Positions 24,301-36,977 are shown, numbered from the stretch's first letter. The stretch is DNA of 64,000 nt from Megalopta genalis (GCF_051020955.1 NC_135027.1:868001-932000), one strand, 5' to 3'. Numbers and translations: made by a program. Notes: generated from the sequence alone by a model not told the origin.

Positions 24301-25042
24301 AAAGGTGCTAAACCCCGGCGCGGGGGAGGATTCGCAGGAAAATTAATGAAACATCCGCGAAAGGAGGTGAGGACGGGGGGACGGCGGAAGGTTCGGCAAG
24401 GGCGACTCGGCTAACTAGAGAGGCCTTTGAGCGTCTGAGTTCGGCTCAGCAGATCTGTAAACCAATCAGTGACGCCTCGCCGATACGGGAGGCTAAGTCG
24501 ACGTAACCGGATCGCTCGACTAAACTGCTTACTTGATTATAGCGTTAGTTAGCGCCCCGTGGCCGTTCCTCGGCGTCGCGGGGAACCGTTCCCTTGAATT
24601 CTGATCACGTGGCACGGCCCAATTTTTCCCGTTCTGCCGTGCCGACGCTAATGGCGCGACAACCGACACTGATTTCTCACGTTTGACGAATCCGCCAGGA
24701 CTGCCTCGTTTTCACCCCCCGCCCCCGGCCCCTTTTAATTCCCTGTTTCTTCTGCTCTCCGTCTTCCCTTCGACTTCACCCGTTGTTTCTTGGAATATTA
24801 ATTGCTCCTCCCAGGATCTCAAACACTGAAGACTACCTTCTAGACGATGGTCGAGCTTGCGAGGCTGCTTTGGCACCAACGATTTAATCCAGGTATTTCG
24901 AGGTATTTTCAAGGTTATTGATGGTTATTCTACGAATTCCCAGGAACTGTTATGATTAACAAGCTATGTGAAGGAGGCTGTGAAATTTTTGCACTAAAGT
25001 GGGATCGACTTTGATCGCTGTTTACTAATTGTAAGCATAAAC
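21000..25042. other. Intergenic, no gene found
   Basis: This stretch contains a (CT)n tract at about 21317-21364 and several CpG-rich blocks, for example 22980-23530 and 24240-24740. Frames longer than 60 codons exist but none shows a domain, splice pattern or codon bias that I trust. Confidence 0.5.
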
Positions 25043-25353
25043 GCTTTGCAGTCGAGCGACGACTCCAAGGCACCACGAAAAATAGTCATATCACGTTGTA
25101 AAATAATGTTGATATTGTCAAATATGTTTATATTTAAAAAGCTGTTAAAAGTGTAACCGTTGCATGAGTCGCAAAATTCAAATAAAATGCACCAAGTTGT
25201 ATGAAATAAAAATACAGTAAATTCTCCGTAATTGGCGCTCGGATTGTACACAAAAATGGACAATCCGAGCGTCAAATAGGAAAAATTTACTGTACTATCG
25301 TCAAAGAAACTATTTTTAAGTTCGCCTTAAAATAGCTCCGACTGCAAAGGGTT
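25043..25353. mobile_element. TTAA-family MITE carrying a nested CAGTA MITE
   Basis: The ends CGCTTTGCAGTCGAGCGACG and CCGACTGCAAAGGG, and internal text such as CAAGGCACCA and GTTAAAAGTGTAACCGTTGC, match the family also seen at 51899, 58926, 60177 and 62566. The flanking TTAA is eroded. Its right half is interrupted at 25215-25292 by a member of a different MITE family. Confidence 0.8.
25215..25292. mobile_element. CAGTA fold-back MITE, copy 4, minimal 78-bp form
   Basis: It starts CAGTAAATTCTCCGTAATTG after TA and ends AATTTACTG before TA. Only the outer arms remain, with the loop reduced to a few bases, so it is a near-perfect hairpin. It lies inside another MITE. Confidence 0.88.
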
Positions 25354-26439
25354 GCTAGTAAAAAATATATTCCGATACCTTCGATCATCCAATAACAACT
25401 GAAAAAGATGTCGAACGCAGCTCCCGGCAACGCGAGCTTTACAAAACGGCAACAAAAGCAGTGGGAAAGCAGTGGAAATGACAAGCAATAAAGGCGCGTA
25501 CTCTAACAATTAATTTCATAAAAGTATTCATCCTCTTCAAAAGCAATCGTCGGGCACCTCTCAGCGAACGAAAACATTCGGCAATCGTCATCGACGGGGT
25601 CAGAAAGCAGCCCCGGAACGGAACGCTCCGTTCTTTCCAGCCTCTCCCCTCTCCCCTCGTCGTTTCAGACGTTCCTGGAACTACACTCCGCATCGCGGAT
25701 TCGCCGCATGAAAGCGGGACTGGATAGCAGGTACACGTGGAGGAGTTCAAAGGTTCCGGCGACCCCGTGGATTTCCACCCCCCTGGTAATCGTCGACGTT
25801 GCGGAGAGAGAGAGCCGACGAATCCGAGACGAACCTGACGAGCAGGGGAACGAGGGACGTGGGGCCACGATCCGGCCAAGGAATATCGAGCGTACGTGCA
25901 TCGGCTCGGCTCTCAGGAGATTACAAAGGAAACACGGCGAAGAGTGTATACACAAGGGTGGCTACTAAATTTGTACTACGTGGATCCACAGCCTCGGATA
26001 CCTAGCCCTTCCCGCCGCGCCCGCCGCCCGCGCAAATACTCCTGGGACGGGCCGAGTTATTCGATAGGTTCGAGCTTGGCCAAACATCGGCCGGTCCGAT
26101 TCCGCGGTCCCCCTTTTCCCCGTGGACACCGGGGAATCGCTGGTCCCCGGGATCACAGTCCGGCTATTGTTATAATTAGACCGGTCCCGATCATTATCGA
26201 CGCGGTGTTATTCGTTCCGTGGAGGAGACCGAACCTCGTCGCAATAAAAATATTGCCGCTACGATTACCCGCCGCACCGGAAATGTTTGATCGGCGACAG
26301 TCGTCTTCGATGAGAAATATGACGGCGAGATAAATTTCGTCTGCGCCGATTGCAAAATACTGGAACTACGTAGACGTTCGTTTTTTTTTATCCTAGGCAT
26401 TTTTAATTTGTCTGCGAACGTGTTAATAAATATCAAAGG
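25354..26439. other. Intergenic, CpG-rich, no gene found
   Basis: Between about 25560 and 26330 the sequence is GC-rich and open on both strands. No motif, signal peptide or plausible splice pair supports a gene. Confidence 0.5.
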
Positions 26440-26690
26440 TAATGTATGTAATTAATTACATGTTTATGTAATGTATATGTACATATAATATATAATTATA
26501 ATATATAATATAACATTATAATATGTAGTATAATTATAATATATAATACATAATTATAATAATTATAATATACAATATATCATTATACTATATAATATAT
26601 AATATATCATTATAATATACAATGTATCATTATACTACATAATATATAATATATCATTATAATATACAATATATCATTACAATATTGTAG
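26440..26690. repeat. AT-rich satellite-like tract
   Basis: Short units of the type TATAATATATCATTATAATA repeat imperfectly throughout. Confidence 0.8.
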
Positions 26691-26984
26691 GATCAGCGTT
26701 TTCATGGAATATTAATGGAACGTTTAATTAAAGAAAATATAACGACGCAACTATCACAACATTTTAACACACATCACTTAAATAAACTCAATGATTACAA
26801 CAAGCAAACTACCGTCGTTATTTTCCCGTTTTAGCCATTAAATAAATTCGCCGCATCGCTTTAATTACTCAATTTCAAACGCTTAATAGAACCACGCCGA
26901 AACAACGATCGTTCAGAGCGATCATTCTTCACTTGCCAAAAAATCAGTGAAGCATCAATGCTGCCAAGAATCCTCATCCTATAA

Positions 26985-27187
26985 TATATAATATATAATT
27001 ATAATATATAGTATATATAATTATAATATATAGTATATAATTATAATATATAGTATATATAATTATAATATATAGTATATATAATTATAATATATAGTAT
27101 ATAATTATAATATATAGTATATATAATTATAATATATAGTATATATAATTATAATATATAGTATATAATTATAATATATAATATATG
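26985..27187. repeat. Tandem repeat of an ATTATAATATATAGTATAT unit
   Basis: About ten copies of a 19-22 bp unit alternate between GTATATAATT and GTATATATAATT junctions, so two unit lengths are interleaved. Confidence 0.88.
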
Positions 27188-27189
27188 TT

Positions 27190-28475
27190 TTATTACATTT
27201 TGGAATCAATGAATAATATTCTAATTACTAAGATTTTATATCGAGTCGCTCGCAACCCCACAATGTTATACCAAAAAAATCGAAGGAGATCGTTCTAGGG
27301 TTAATAATGTTAACGAGTTCAAAAAGAATTTGAATGCTCATAAAATGTTTCTATTGTTTCGCATTCGCGATACACATTCTTACCATAAATACAGACAATC
27401 CACATTCTAACAACGATAATATGTCCCTCTCCGTTATCAATTACGATTTTCTTCTTCGCCCTGAATCCCCAAAATAATTGCTAATCAAGTACTAACAATA
27501 AATGAACCAAATCAACGACGATTACAAGATGGTGACAGCCAAGAGTCAACGTTGCAACAGCAAATAATCGATGCGACGACGACAAGATCGATTCCGGTTC
27601 ATCGAAGGCGTGTCCCCGAGGCTCGCAGGTGCCCCGATAAAGAGATTAAACAGATAAAGAGAATTTTTCAGGTCACCGGGAGAGAGGAGGGGTGGCGGGA
27701 GTCGGTGCAGTCGCAAAGAGCGAAAAAATTCGGAAAAAAAGACCGCGAATGATTTCCAAGAAGAAATAGCGGGTGACGCAAGGTGACCAAGAACCACTTG
27801 CCGATGCGAGTCGCGTTCTTATCACGCGGTGCCCCCTCGGACCCGAAGACGTCGGAATTTAACCTGAAGACGTCCGCGGCGGAATCCGGGAATACCGGCG
27901 TAAACATCGTGGTCCATGCCCCGGCCTCGACACCGACATTTGGAGAGAAAATATTGTACGCTAATATTTACGTTCCGGCAGAAGCGGCGAGCGGCCCCGA
28001 GGCGTTTATCGTTAATGCGATTAAGTCGACGCGTGATTCATTCCCGAGCAGACATTAATCACATTGGCGGACGTGGCGCGAGTATTATCGAATTTTAGAG
28101 GCGTCCGGGGAAACCAGAGTACAAATTACCCGCACGGTTCCGGGGATGAATCGTTCCGAGACTAGACAACTTGTCCGACCTCGTTGCGCTCCTGCATCGA
28201 ACGCCGTGGAAGCAGAGTTTCTTGCTTAAAAGGCGACGCTTTTTGGATCCTCTTGATCCGTGTCTCTTTCGTGCATCGAGGAGAACTTAGCAAAGTTCCA
28301 CAGATTATTTAAACACAGGTCTGGAACACCTGATCCCGGAGCTGCAGCTTGTTCGATACGCTTCTTTGTCTTTTCTTTTTGTACATTTTTCCTTTGCGTT
28401 CGATCCGTTCAAATATTCGAAGTAAAAATTACATAAGATTCTGTCACCGTGGCACGTTGAATTCATCGAGATATA
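27190..28475. other. Intergenic, no gene found
   Basis: An AT-rich left part is followed by moderately CpG-rich DNA. The frame around 27783-28058 has no recognisable domain. Confidence 0.5.
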
Positions 28476-29053
28476 TTGGGTTGGCAACTAAGTAATTGCC
28501 GATTTGTTCAATGAAATAAAAAATTTTTTTTTACTTGGAACGAAGTTTAATCTGTAATGTATTTTCCATTTTGTTCGATGACCTTTTGCCATCTCTCTGA
28601 CAACTTGAAAATTTCACGCTCGTAGAAAGTCTGATCCCTTTCGGCCAAAAACTGAGTTAAGTGAGATTTTACAGCGTCATCGTCGTTAAAAGTTTTACCA
28701 CGAAGGGATCCAGGGATCGAAATAAGTGGTAATCCGATGGCGCGAGATCAGGGCTATATGGTAGGTGTAACATCAATTCCCAACCAATATCCATGAATTT
28801 TTGCCGAGTGGACAAAGACGTGTGCGGCCTAGCATTGTCCTGCTGGAAAATGACATCTCTACGATTGACCAATTCTGGTCGCTTTTCCTTGACCGCTGCA
28901 TTCAATTTGTCCAGTTGCTAACATTCACGGATAATAAAAAATAACATAATAATAATAATAATAATTTTATAATATAACATTTACGGATATCATAAAAATG
29001 GGAGTGAGAGACATCTATAACTGAAATCGGCAATTACTTAGTTGCCAACCCAA
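28476..29053 (-). mobile_element. mariner element, second copy of the same deletion derivative
   Basis: This copy of 578 bp has the same terminal repeats and flanking TA. On the - strand it shares the transposase C-terminal fragment (QQDNARPHTSLSTRQKFMDI, about 28905 downwards) and the same internal junction just before the NAAVKEKRPELVN block. A small deletion after FRSLD (about 28707) shifts the frame, so it is dead. It keeps DNARPH, where the first copy has DNDRQH. A short AAT expansion lies near 28944-28966. Confidence 0.93.
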
Positions 29054-29595
29054 TAATTGACCAGCAATTTATTCCACACAGTAAGCCGCGCCAGAAAAGT
29101 GTTCGGTCGCGCGGACATGTTTGCACCTGCTGCTGACTTCGACTGCAAACATGTATTTTTGCAGCAATTTTGTGACGTCTTTGCCACCAGCCGGATTCGC
29201 TGGATCAATACGATACGCCGGCGACCGGTTTTAAGTAATTTAACAGAGGCCTACCGGACGCATAAACAAACACGCGCGCGCTCATTGCTGTCGATTGAAT
29301 ATTCATGCGTCTGCTCGTATTTACATTTCGTCCGGGATTATCATATCCTCGGACCGCTCTGCGAAAATGTGCGTGCCTGGCCGCTGACGACCGGCCCCGT
29401 CCGCCTCGGCCTTCGGCTACTCAAGAAAATTTGCGGGCGCAACCCTCCCCAGGGATTCGGCGCCCCGAAGAAGTTCTCTCGCTCGTCGGAACGACGGCGG
29501 ATTAAATGGCCTCGTTGGGATCCGCTTCTCGCGTTCTTTCCACGATGTTAATCGTCCGACCGAGTCTGCGAACGAAGGTACAAAACTGTACTCTT

Positions 29596-29634
<39 letters not shown>

Positions 29635-30170
29635 CTCTTTCTCTGTGAAGTTCCAGAACGAATGTCTATTACATTAACTGGTTAAAAAAAAGAAACATTC
29701 GCTTACGGAATACTTTTCGAAAAATCCGTGCCACGACCAGAATTAGACGAAATGGCTTGCAATGTTTTTTTATACTGACCAGTTTACTGGACAGTGAGTA
29801 AAAAATATTTCGAGAACGGTAATTCGCTAGAATAACGCGAGAATTAAAAAATGACGTGTTCTCAATTTTGTTATCGGAAATGGATTAACGCGGAGTCAAG
29901 CTACAGACTTTAAAAGATATAAAAATCTCTTTCTTACAGTTTTCGGTCGAAGCTCGTGATAAATTACGACCTTTGCGACCATCGCAACGACATGTTGCTG
30001 AATAATATTTATAAAAAATTTGATCACGTCCAAATAAAATATTTTGCACGTTATTCTATTTCTCCTATTTCTTCACTTTTTGAACAAAAAGACTACATTA
30101 CTTAGCAAATAATAACAGACCAAAAAAATTTTGCAGACTTGTTTTACGACTTTTCAGACATTTCTACGTT
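29054..30170. other. Intergenic with a (CT)n tract
   Basis: A (CT)n tract lies at about 29599-29640. The open frame before it (29057-29551) has no start context or homology that I recognise. Confidence 0.5.
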
Positions 30171-30171
30171 T

Positions 30172-30635
30172 TAACCTAAATTATTGAATTTCGCGGATCG
30201 TTATGGGGTTAATTGTTTTTGGACCTGTGGAGAGAACGTGTTGAAAGAACATCATCATTTAATTTGTACATCATTTTCACTGATTATCCGGTCAGCCCAA
30301 TATTTCGACAAAATTAGAGTCATCTGCTCTAACTACGGTTTTTTCCATTTGGCTAGGTGGAGTAGAAGTTTCATTAACGCCAAGCCAACCATGCTGGCCA
30401 AAATGTCCAGTGTCGCAGTTTTTATTTGAACATGATTATTTATTCTATGAATTTCTTGAGTCGGACGTAGGCTGTAATACAAATGGCGAGGAGCTTAAAT
30501 ATATGCTGTCTTTATTATTATTCTATTATTATTTATATTAATTAATAATATTATTCTATTATTATTATTACTATTATTATTATTCTAGTCTTTATTATTC
30601 TGTTATCACTACTATTATTATTATTCTAGTCTTTA
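30172..30635. repeat. Dispersed repeat, copy 1, ending in a TTA microsatellite
   Basis: The block starting TAACCTAAATTATTGAATTT recurs at 30635. Its second half, starting near 30372 with GAAGTTTCATTAACGCCAAG and ending in (TTATTA)n, recurs at 33308. A repeat that ends in a simple microsatellite resembles a non-LTR retroelement or SINE tail, but no reverse-transcriptase coding is present. Confidence 0.75.
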
Positions 30636-30830
30636 ACCTAAATTATTGAATTTCGCGGATCGTTAAGGGGTTAATTGTTTTTGGACCTGTGGAGAGAACG
30701 TGTTGAAAGAACATCATTATTTAATTTGTACATCATTTTCACTGATTACCCAGTAAACCGGTCAGCCCAACATCTCAACAAAATTAGAGTCATCTGCTCT
30801 AACTACGGTTTTTTCCATTTGGCTAGGTGT
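30635..30830. repeat. Dispersed repeat, copy 2
   Basis: About 195 bp match 30172-30359 closely, with a 9-bp insertion near 30747 (CCCAGTAAACCGGTC against CCGGTC). The copies sit head to tail, separated by the microsatellite of copy 1. Confidence 0.8.
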
Positions 30831-30869
30831 CAACATATTTTCCCCAACCCCCATAGAGTAGCTAGGTGT

Positions 30870-33305
30870 CCGGACGCTTGCGGCAGCGAGCGTCCCCTGC
30901 AGAGCTTGTATGTAATACGCAGGAACAAAGGGGCCGTTCGAAGCCGGCTCTGAAAGAGAAACAGAAAATCGACAATTGATGATGCCGCGTAGCTCGTAAT
31001 CCAGGTGAAACGATGGGGTGTGCAAGGGAGGATAGAGGAAGAAGCCTGTTTCGATCCCCTCGTCTCGTTGCCACCGCGGCCAACCGGAACGCGCGGATTC
31101 GTGCGACCAGGTTTGCACAGAGGGCCGACTCGGAAATTCCGTCGGGCGAGCCATTGAAAAGCGGCGCGACGCCTAGCGCCGGCCTGCAACCCTTCGTTGG
31201 CTCCGTTCTCTCTGTTTTGGCAGCGTTATCGCGGCTCCCGCAGGGGACGCGGCAACGCACGGCCAGCCCGAGATTATCCGTCGAGCATTGGGGAAGAGAC
31301 AATGCCAGGATTTCGGTACGGTCGCCATTCCTCTTCGTCCGGCTCCCTTCGGTTAGCGGCACGCGCGACTCGGCGATCGGGTCTCGCGAGGATTCTTCGT
31401 GGACGGAGGATGTCCTCGTGGCTGCCTGAAGGTCACCGATCGATGAACGGGAACTGCGAGATCCGCGGATAAACGATGGCTCGATGCGCTCGATGGCTCG
31501 GCTCGATCGAGCAATTATTTCTCCACTCTTTCCGGTTCTCATCCCTACAAATTATGACTGAGGATCTTTGGGCAGAATAAAATTATTTTACGAGGAGATT
31601 AAGGTTGTTTTTATGGTGACCAAAGTGTCAAAGTGTACTCTTTATCGCTAGCTTTTTAGAGGCTGCTTTTATCTTACGCGTCAAATGCTTTTCTAAAAAC
31701 TACCCCTCTCGTCGAAATTGCTGTTTATAGATATACAATATTAATTAATGGTAATAGTAAAGTAATTTAATGGTAAATCAAATTTGAAGATTTCGTACAT
31801 ATTTCTCAAAGTAACACAAAGCTCTCATTGGTATTCATTTAAGAAGGGATTGCTGTCTGGATTGATACATTTTCGGTTCTCTTTGTGAATTTTTTTGGAA
31901 CGATAGGTACGCTATTTTGTATCGAAATTTTCCAGATATATTCACTCAGCTTGTCAGTGTGTACAGTATTTTTGTCATCCAGAAATATTAATCTGAATTA
32001 ATCTGAAACAGAGGGGGTGAAAATATCTTCACTAGGGAGAAATAAAGATCTCGATAAATAAAAAAATTGCGTAACTTATAATTTTTAATTTATATTCTTT
32101 AGCCTTTATCTCACCTTTAGCACGTTGAACAAGAAAGAAACAGCAGACCTTAATATTTTCAAGATTTTATTTCTGTGGCACACATGTTTAATAAATACTA
32201 TTTCCGTCATTTAAATATTCTCGCCGTATACGTACCCCCTTCAGGTATTGTCATCAGGCGAAAACGTTTAACATTATTTCCGAAACAATGGAACACGATT
32301 ATGTCCGAAATTTACGTTTCAGTTCTGTCATTCGTTCGAAGCAGATCTATCGTGCACAACGTGTAAGAAAAATTATAAATAACGCAACACCATGAACTAG
32401 CCTCATCCCCCATAACATCAGAAAGATTCGAGAATATTCTGGCAGAGAAATCCAGCCTTGCCCCGATTTCCCGGCCGTGGCCGTGGCAATAGGCAACGAC
32501 GGAAAGGTCTGAATAAATTTCCAGGGCCGAACGCACCCTCCGTGGTTCTAAGAGAAGGTAAATCGTCGGCGGGAATCATCAGTCGAAGTCGCGGCGTTAA
32601 TGGAACAGCCGGGTGGCCGATTTGTAAAACTTCCCCGCGGAATTTCGCCGGGTTCGGATATTTTCATGGGCCTCGGCGAGTGGCCCGTTTCCTCGGGCTC
32701 CCCGATCTCAGCCGGCTATTTGCTGGGTGCGGGCGCTCGCTCGTACGAATGATCGGCAAATCGGTCGGAAAAATGATTGGGTGGTGCGGCCGGATGCTTG
32801 TCGGGCAGTATCGGGCCGAGGCTGTCGACCGGGACGAACGAAATAACGATCGTGAGCAAGATAAATAGGTTGCTGGTCGTGGAGGTCGGCCGACAGGAGG
32901 GCGTAGGGGACGACAAAGATTTCTATTAAGCCGGCGAACCGATACCTCGCCGATCCGGCGAGAGCCTCTCGATTTCCATTCGCCGTAATTAGCGCGCAAC
33001 GAGCCGGCCTAAAGGAGGCGGACGATCGATTCGCGTTGGTGTCTCATCGTTTCGCTGTCACGTACCTGTCGCCGAGTCACCCGGCAGGCCCATCGTGAAT
33101 GCCGTGCTATCGCGATCGGCATGACCCGACACACGGTGACTCAGCCGGTCAGCTGCAATTGCAGCCTAAGCTGCACCTTTTGCATCCGTTCCGCGCGGAC
33201 GCACCGCTCGGCAGGTACATACATTGTATCCTGATCGCGCCGACACGTTTTGTCGATATTCTTCGCACGGCTTCGCGCCCCGGGGTCAGATGTTGCCCGG
33301 CTCGG
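30870..33305. other. Intergenic, no gene found
   Basis: CpG-rich DNA at 30870-31500 and 32450-33300 brackets an AT-rich middle. The overlapping frames on both strands at 30860-31540 reflect base composition. Confidence 0.5.
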
Positions 33306-33307
33306 AG

Positions 33308-33870
33308 AAGTTTCATTAACGCCAAGCCGGCCATGCTGGCCAAAATGTCCAGATTCGCAATTTTTATTCGATGAATTTCTTAAGTGAGACGTAGGCTGTA
33401 ATAAAAGTGGCGAGGAACTTAAATATATTCTGTCTTTATTATTATTCTATTATTATTTATAATAATTAATAATATTATTCTATTATTATTACTATTATCA
33501 TTATTCTAGTCTTTATTATTCTATCATTATTACTATTATTATTATTCTAGTTTTTATTATTCTGTTATTACTACTATTATTATTATTCAAGTATTTATTA
33601 TTCTATTATTATTACTATTATTATTATTATTCTATTATTATCACTATTATTATTATTCTATTATTATCACTATTATTATTACTATTATTATTACCCTAGT
33701 CTTTATTATTCTATTATTATTACTATTATTATTATTGTAGTCTTTATTATTTTATTATTATTACTATTATTACTATTGTAGTCTTTATTATTCTATTATT
33801 ATTATTATTATTACTATTGTAGTCTTTATTATTCTATTATTATTATTATTCTAGTCTTTATTATCTATTA
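33308..33870. repeat. Dispersed repeat, copy 3, with a 440-bp (TTA)n tail
   Basis: The first 110 bp match 30374-30490 (GCCAAGCC, CATGCTGGCCAAAATGTCCA, GACGTAGGCTGTAATA). From about 33430 the DNA is almost pure TTATTATTC/TTATTACTA repeat to 33870. Confidence 0.85.
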
Positions 33871-33879
33871 AATTCTAAC

Positions 33880-35150
33880 TTTATACTATTACTATTATCA
33901 ATTATTACATTTTGTTTTCCTCTTCTATTGCCATTTAATTTACAATCGTTATCATCGTCATCGTTACCTTTAATTTTCCATTTCCTTTTTACTATATTTG
34001 TTGACCCAGTTTTATGCGAATTTCGAATAATCACTGCTGTCGATTAGCGCAACCTTTCTAAACGTTTGATCGACGACTTGGACCCTCCATTAACGAATAA
34101 AGTGAAATGTCTACCCAAAAAATCATCGGCAACATTGAGGCACATTGTTCCAAGCTCCTATCCCGCTTCTTTTTCAAGTCTCGAGAATTTTGTTAAAGCT
34201 CGCGCCATCCAGGCTTCCTCCAACCAAGAGCCTACCGACAGGGGAGAAAGTAGGTGAGGAAGGACGAAGGTATGGCGTGCATCGTGGAAAATCGATCGAC
34301 CGGAAGACGCGCGTTCCCTCGACGCCGTACGAAAAGAGGACTCGAAGGCGACCGAAAATAAAGGGAACGTTAAGAGAATTCACCCTCTGTAAAGTGGACC
34401 TCGGCTGCGCGGCAATCGTCGGACGTTTATTTGCCGGCCGCTCGCAGAGGCCTGACGATGATATCGATAGCGTTGCCCGGTTTCCCCGTGAGAAAAATGA
34501 CATCCGTTGTAGCCGAGAAGTATCCACTCGCGGAGATTTAACTGCGGAGCCTGCCTGGCCACCCTCTATGGAGATCGGCTTGAGAAATTCTCGGTACGCG
34601 CTCGGCTGAGTGCTCGCCGAGGATCGCGCGCGCGAGAGAGCTCGGATACATCACGGATGGTAAAAAATTCGTGGGGATCGGCGAAAGTAATTCCAACGTC
34701 GTGCCCGACACCGCGGAACCGCGACCGATTCGTTGCTGAATCATTCTCGACTTTACGGTCAAAGAAACTTTAGCGCGAGCAACGAAAAGATTGATTATGG
34801 AAATGGTGATTCGCGAAAGCGTTCGGACACTTTATAAAAGCGTGCAATTCCTTTTCGAATTGTGTGCAACGACTTGAATTTTTTGGAGGGAAAGCTTGTT
34901 CATTGGAAGACTTAAGAAGACTTTAGAGAGACTGAATAATACCTAGGCTGAATAATTTTTAATTGCAGTTTACTTGACCTATGAAACTGCACTGTTTAAA
35001 TTTTTGTCCTGCATATACTCTTTCTTGTCGTTCCAATTAATTGCAATTATTGAAAATATTATTTAGGTTGTTAACGAATGAAACTGCGCGTGTTCTGACA
35101 GTTAATAATAAAGAAAATATAAAGTGTTTAGTGATTTGCAGAAGAAAACT
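33880..35150. other. Intergenic, no gene found
   Basis: The sequence is mixed, with a CpG-rich core at about 34240-34740. No gene is supported. Confidence 0.5.
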
Positions 35151-35165
35151 ATATATTATAGAAAG

Positions 35166-35318
35166 AAAATATAATAATATAATAGTATAATAAAATAATA
35201 ATATAATAATATAATATAATAATATAATAATATAATAATATAATAATATAATAATATAATAATATAATAATATAATAATATAATAATATAATAATATAAT
35301 AATAAGAATATAATACAC
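35166..35318. repeat. (TAATAA)n microsatellite
   Basis: About 150 bp of the unit ATAATATA/TAATAATA repeat with little variation. Confidence 0.9.
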
Positions 35319-35712
35319 AAAAATATAAAATATGATAGAATAAATAAAAATTAAATAAAATAAATGAAACACAAATAACATAGACGATGTTTAATAAACC
35401 GATTCCTGCAATTTGGTCCATTTTGTTAGAAAAGTGTTCGAACGGTTACGCGAGCCACTGTACACAAGGATCGTTAAAATCGATGGGGTGGACGCCGATG
35501 CTTATAAATCGTCGCAGATTTATGTTCCCCGAGCAGTTGCGACGATGAAAATATTGACAGAGTTCGGTAACGAGACACCTATAAGCTCGGAGGCATTCAT
35601 CGCCGCTAAACACGGAGTACATCCCCAAAATTCAGCCCCGACCCCGAGCCTTGGGCGCGCACCCCTCGAGTTTGACTCGCGAGGACAAAAACGCGCGAAC
35701 CCCGCAGATCGG

Positions 35713-35851
35713 GAGAGAGTCTTTCAGCTTCTCGAGAGAACCGCGGCGGGCCGAACACAGTAGCGGTAAATGAAATAGTTCAACGCCTTGTCCCGCCATA
35801 TGCTCCCCCGGAAACGGCCCGTATACTTTATAGTTCCTCGAACAAAGCTGG
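35713..35851. repeat. Left flanking repeat of the TIL cluster
   Basis: These 139 bp are nearly identical to 52339-52474 in the same orientation. The longest identical core spans about 53 bp (35785-35838) and includes CCATATGCTCCCCCGGAAAC and CGTATACTTTATAGTTCC. It lies 220 bp upstream of the TATA box of TIL gene A. Both strands can be read in short open frames but no splice-consistent exon is convincing. Confidence 0.9.
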
Positions 35852-36070
35852 CCCCGCTAACCGCTGATACCACGCACACACCAAATGCACACACGTATGC
35901 ATGTACGTATGTATATACGTAAGGATCGCCTGCGATAATAATTTTAGCACACAAGGAAATTCTCGGGGAAAAAATGATTCCGAATGGATGCGCTTGGGAA
36001 ACGAGTGTGCTGATTGTTTCTCGCCTGACGACGGCGCAATCGACGTAACGATAGACCGACGTATCGACGC

Positions 36071-36105
36071 TATATAAGAGCCAGCTAGTTTCCGCTAGTT
36101 TCAGT
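36071..36105 (+). promoter_or_regulatory. Core promoter of TIL gene A (TATA plus initiator)
   Basis: TATATAAG at 36071-36078 is followed 30 bp later by TCAGT at 36101-36105, the arthropod initiator. Transcription is expected to start there, 39 bp before the ATG. The spacer CTAGTTTCCGC recurs, more or less altered, in front of the other genes of the cluster. Confidence 0.75.
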
Positions 36106-36139
36106 GCCGATTACGAGCTATCTAGGATCCAGTGCTACC

Positions 36140-36977
36140 ATGACTCGTTCATTCTTCATCCTCTTCGCCGTTCTGGCAGTGTTCAGTGCTGGTAAGTGAC
36201 ACAGTTCGAGCCGGCCCGATTGGGCGTTCGACGGACGCGCGATCGTTGACACTTTGACCGCCGCGCCTTTGACCTCGAAGATTAAATAAAATGAAAGTTT
36301 CTTATTTAGTAAAAAATTAAAATTACTTCGTCGACATTCTTACGTTTCGCAGAGCCTAATAAAATTAGGAAGATGTGATATAAATTATACTGAAATCTGA
36401 GTAAATAATTCCGTCAGCGACATGCGAGCGACGCGGCAATTAAATTGTTAACGTAAAGTTTAGAAGACTCTTCCATGGAAAATGCTCGAATAAATAATAA
36501 TTGCTTGCTCCAGTAATGTAATCTATTCGAGCATTTTCCGCGAAAGAGTCTTTAAACTCGACAGAATCGCAGAATAAGGTCATTTTCACCGCGGTAGGTT
36601 CGGCGTTGAAATTGTCCCGAGTGGACTCAACGTGACCCGTCTGAAAGTGGCCTAATCGTGGCCCGAGGATCACGGATATTCTCCAACGCGTGTAATCTTC
36701 TTTAAGGTTCGTATGGACAGCAGTGCGGCGAGAACGAGCAGTTCAATTCCTGCGGGTCAGCTTGCGAACCCTCTTGCAGCAACCCGTCGCCGCAGATCTG
36801 CACTATGGTTGGTAGAATATAATAATGTTCGAGCGAGCATTTTTCTCTCGACACAGACCGAACGATTAATCCTGATTTCTTTGCTTATCCGTTTAGCAAT
36901 GCGTAATCGGCTGCCAGTGTAAGCCAGGATTCCTGAGAAGCTCCGGCGGAGTTTGCGTCAGTCCGGGAAGCTGTTAG
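36140..36977 (+). CDS. TIL gene A: secreted TIL-domain serine-protease inhibitor, P1 Met
   Basis: Exons 36140-36191, 36707-36807 and 36897-36977 give 77 residues. Residues 1-17 or 18 are a signal peptide (MTRSFFILFAVLAVFSA). The mature part has the ten cysteines of a TIL domain at 24, 33, 37, 41, 49, 53, 57, 59, 71 and 77, five disulfides in the family. The reactive loop reads Cys49-Thr-Met|Gln-Cys53, the same as in the honeybee haemolymph chymotrypsin inhibitor (family knowledge), so chymotrypsin- or elastase-like targets are likely. The intron between exons 2 and 3 falls exactly between P1 Met and P1' Gln. A TATA-initiator promoter lies upstream and AATAAA at 37089-37094. It is the first gene of the cluster. 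Related proteins occur in haemolymph and in venoms; the tissue cannot be told from sequence. Confidence 0.9.

Noticed and set aside
30862..31542. A 226-codon - strand frame and overlapping + strand frames
   Set aside because: The overlap of several long frames on both strands in CpG-rich DNA indicates composition, not coding.
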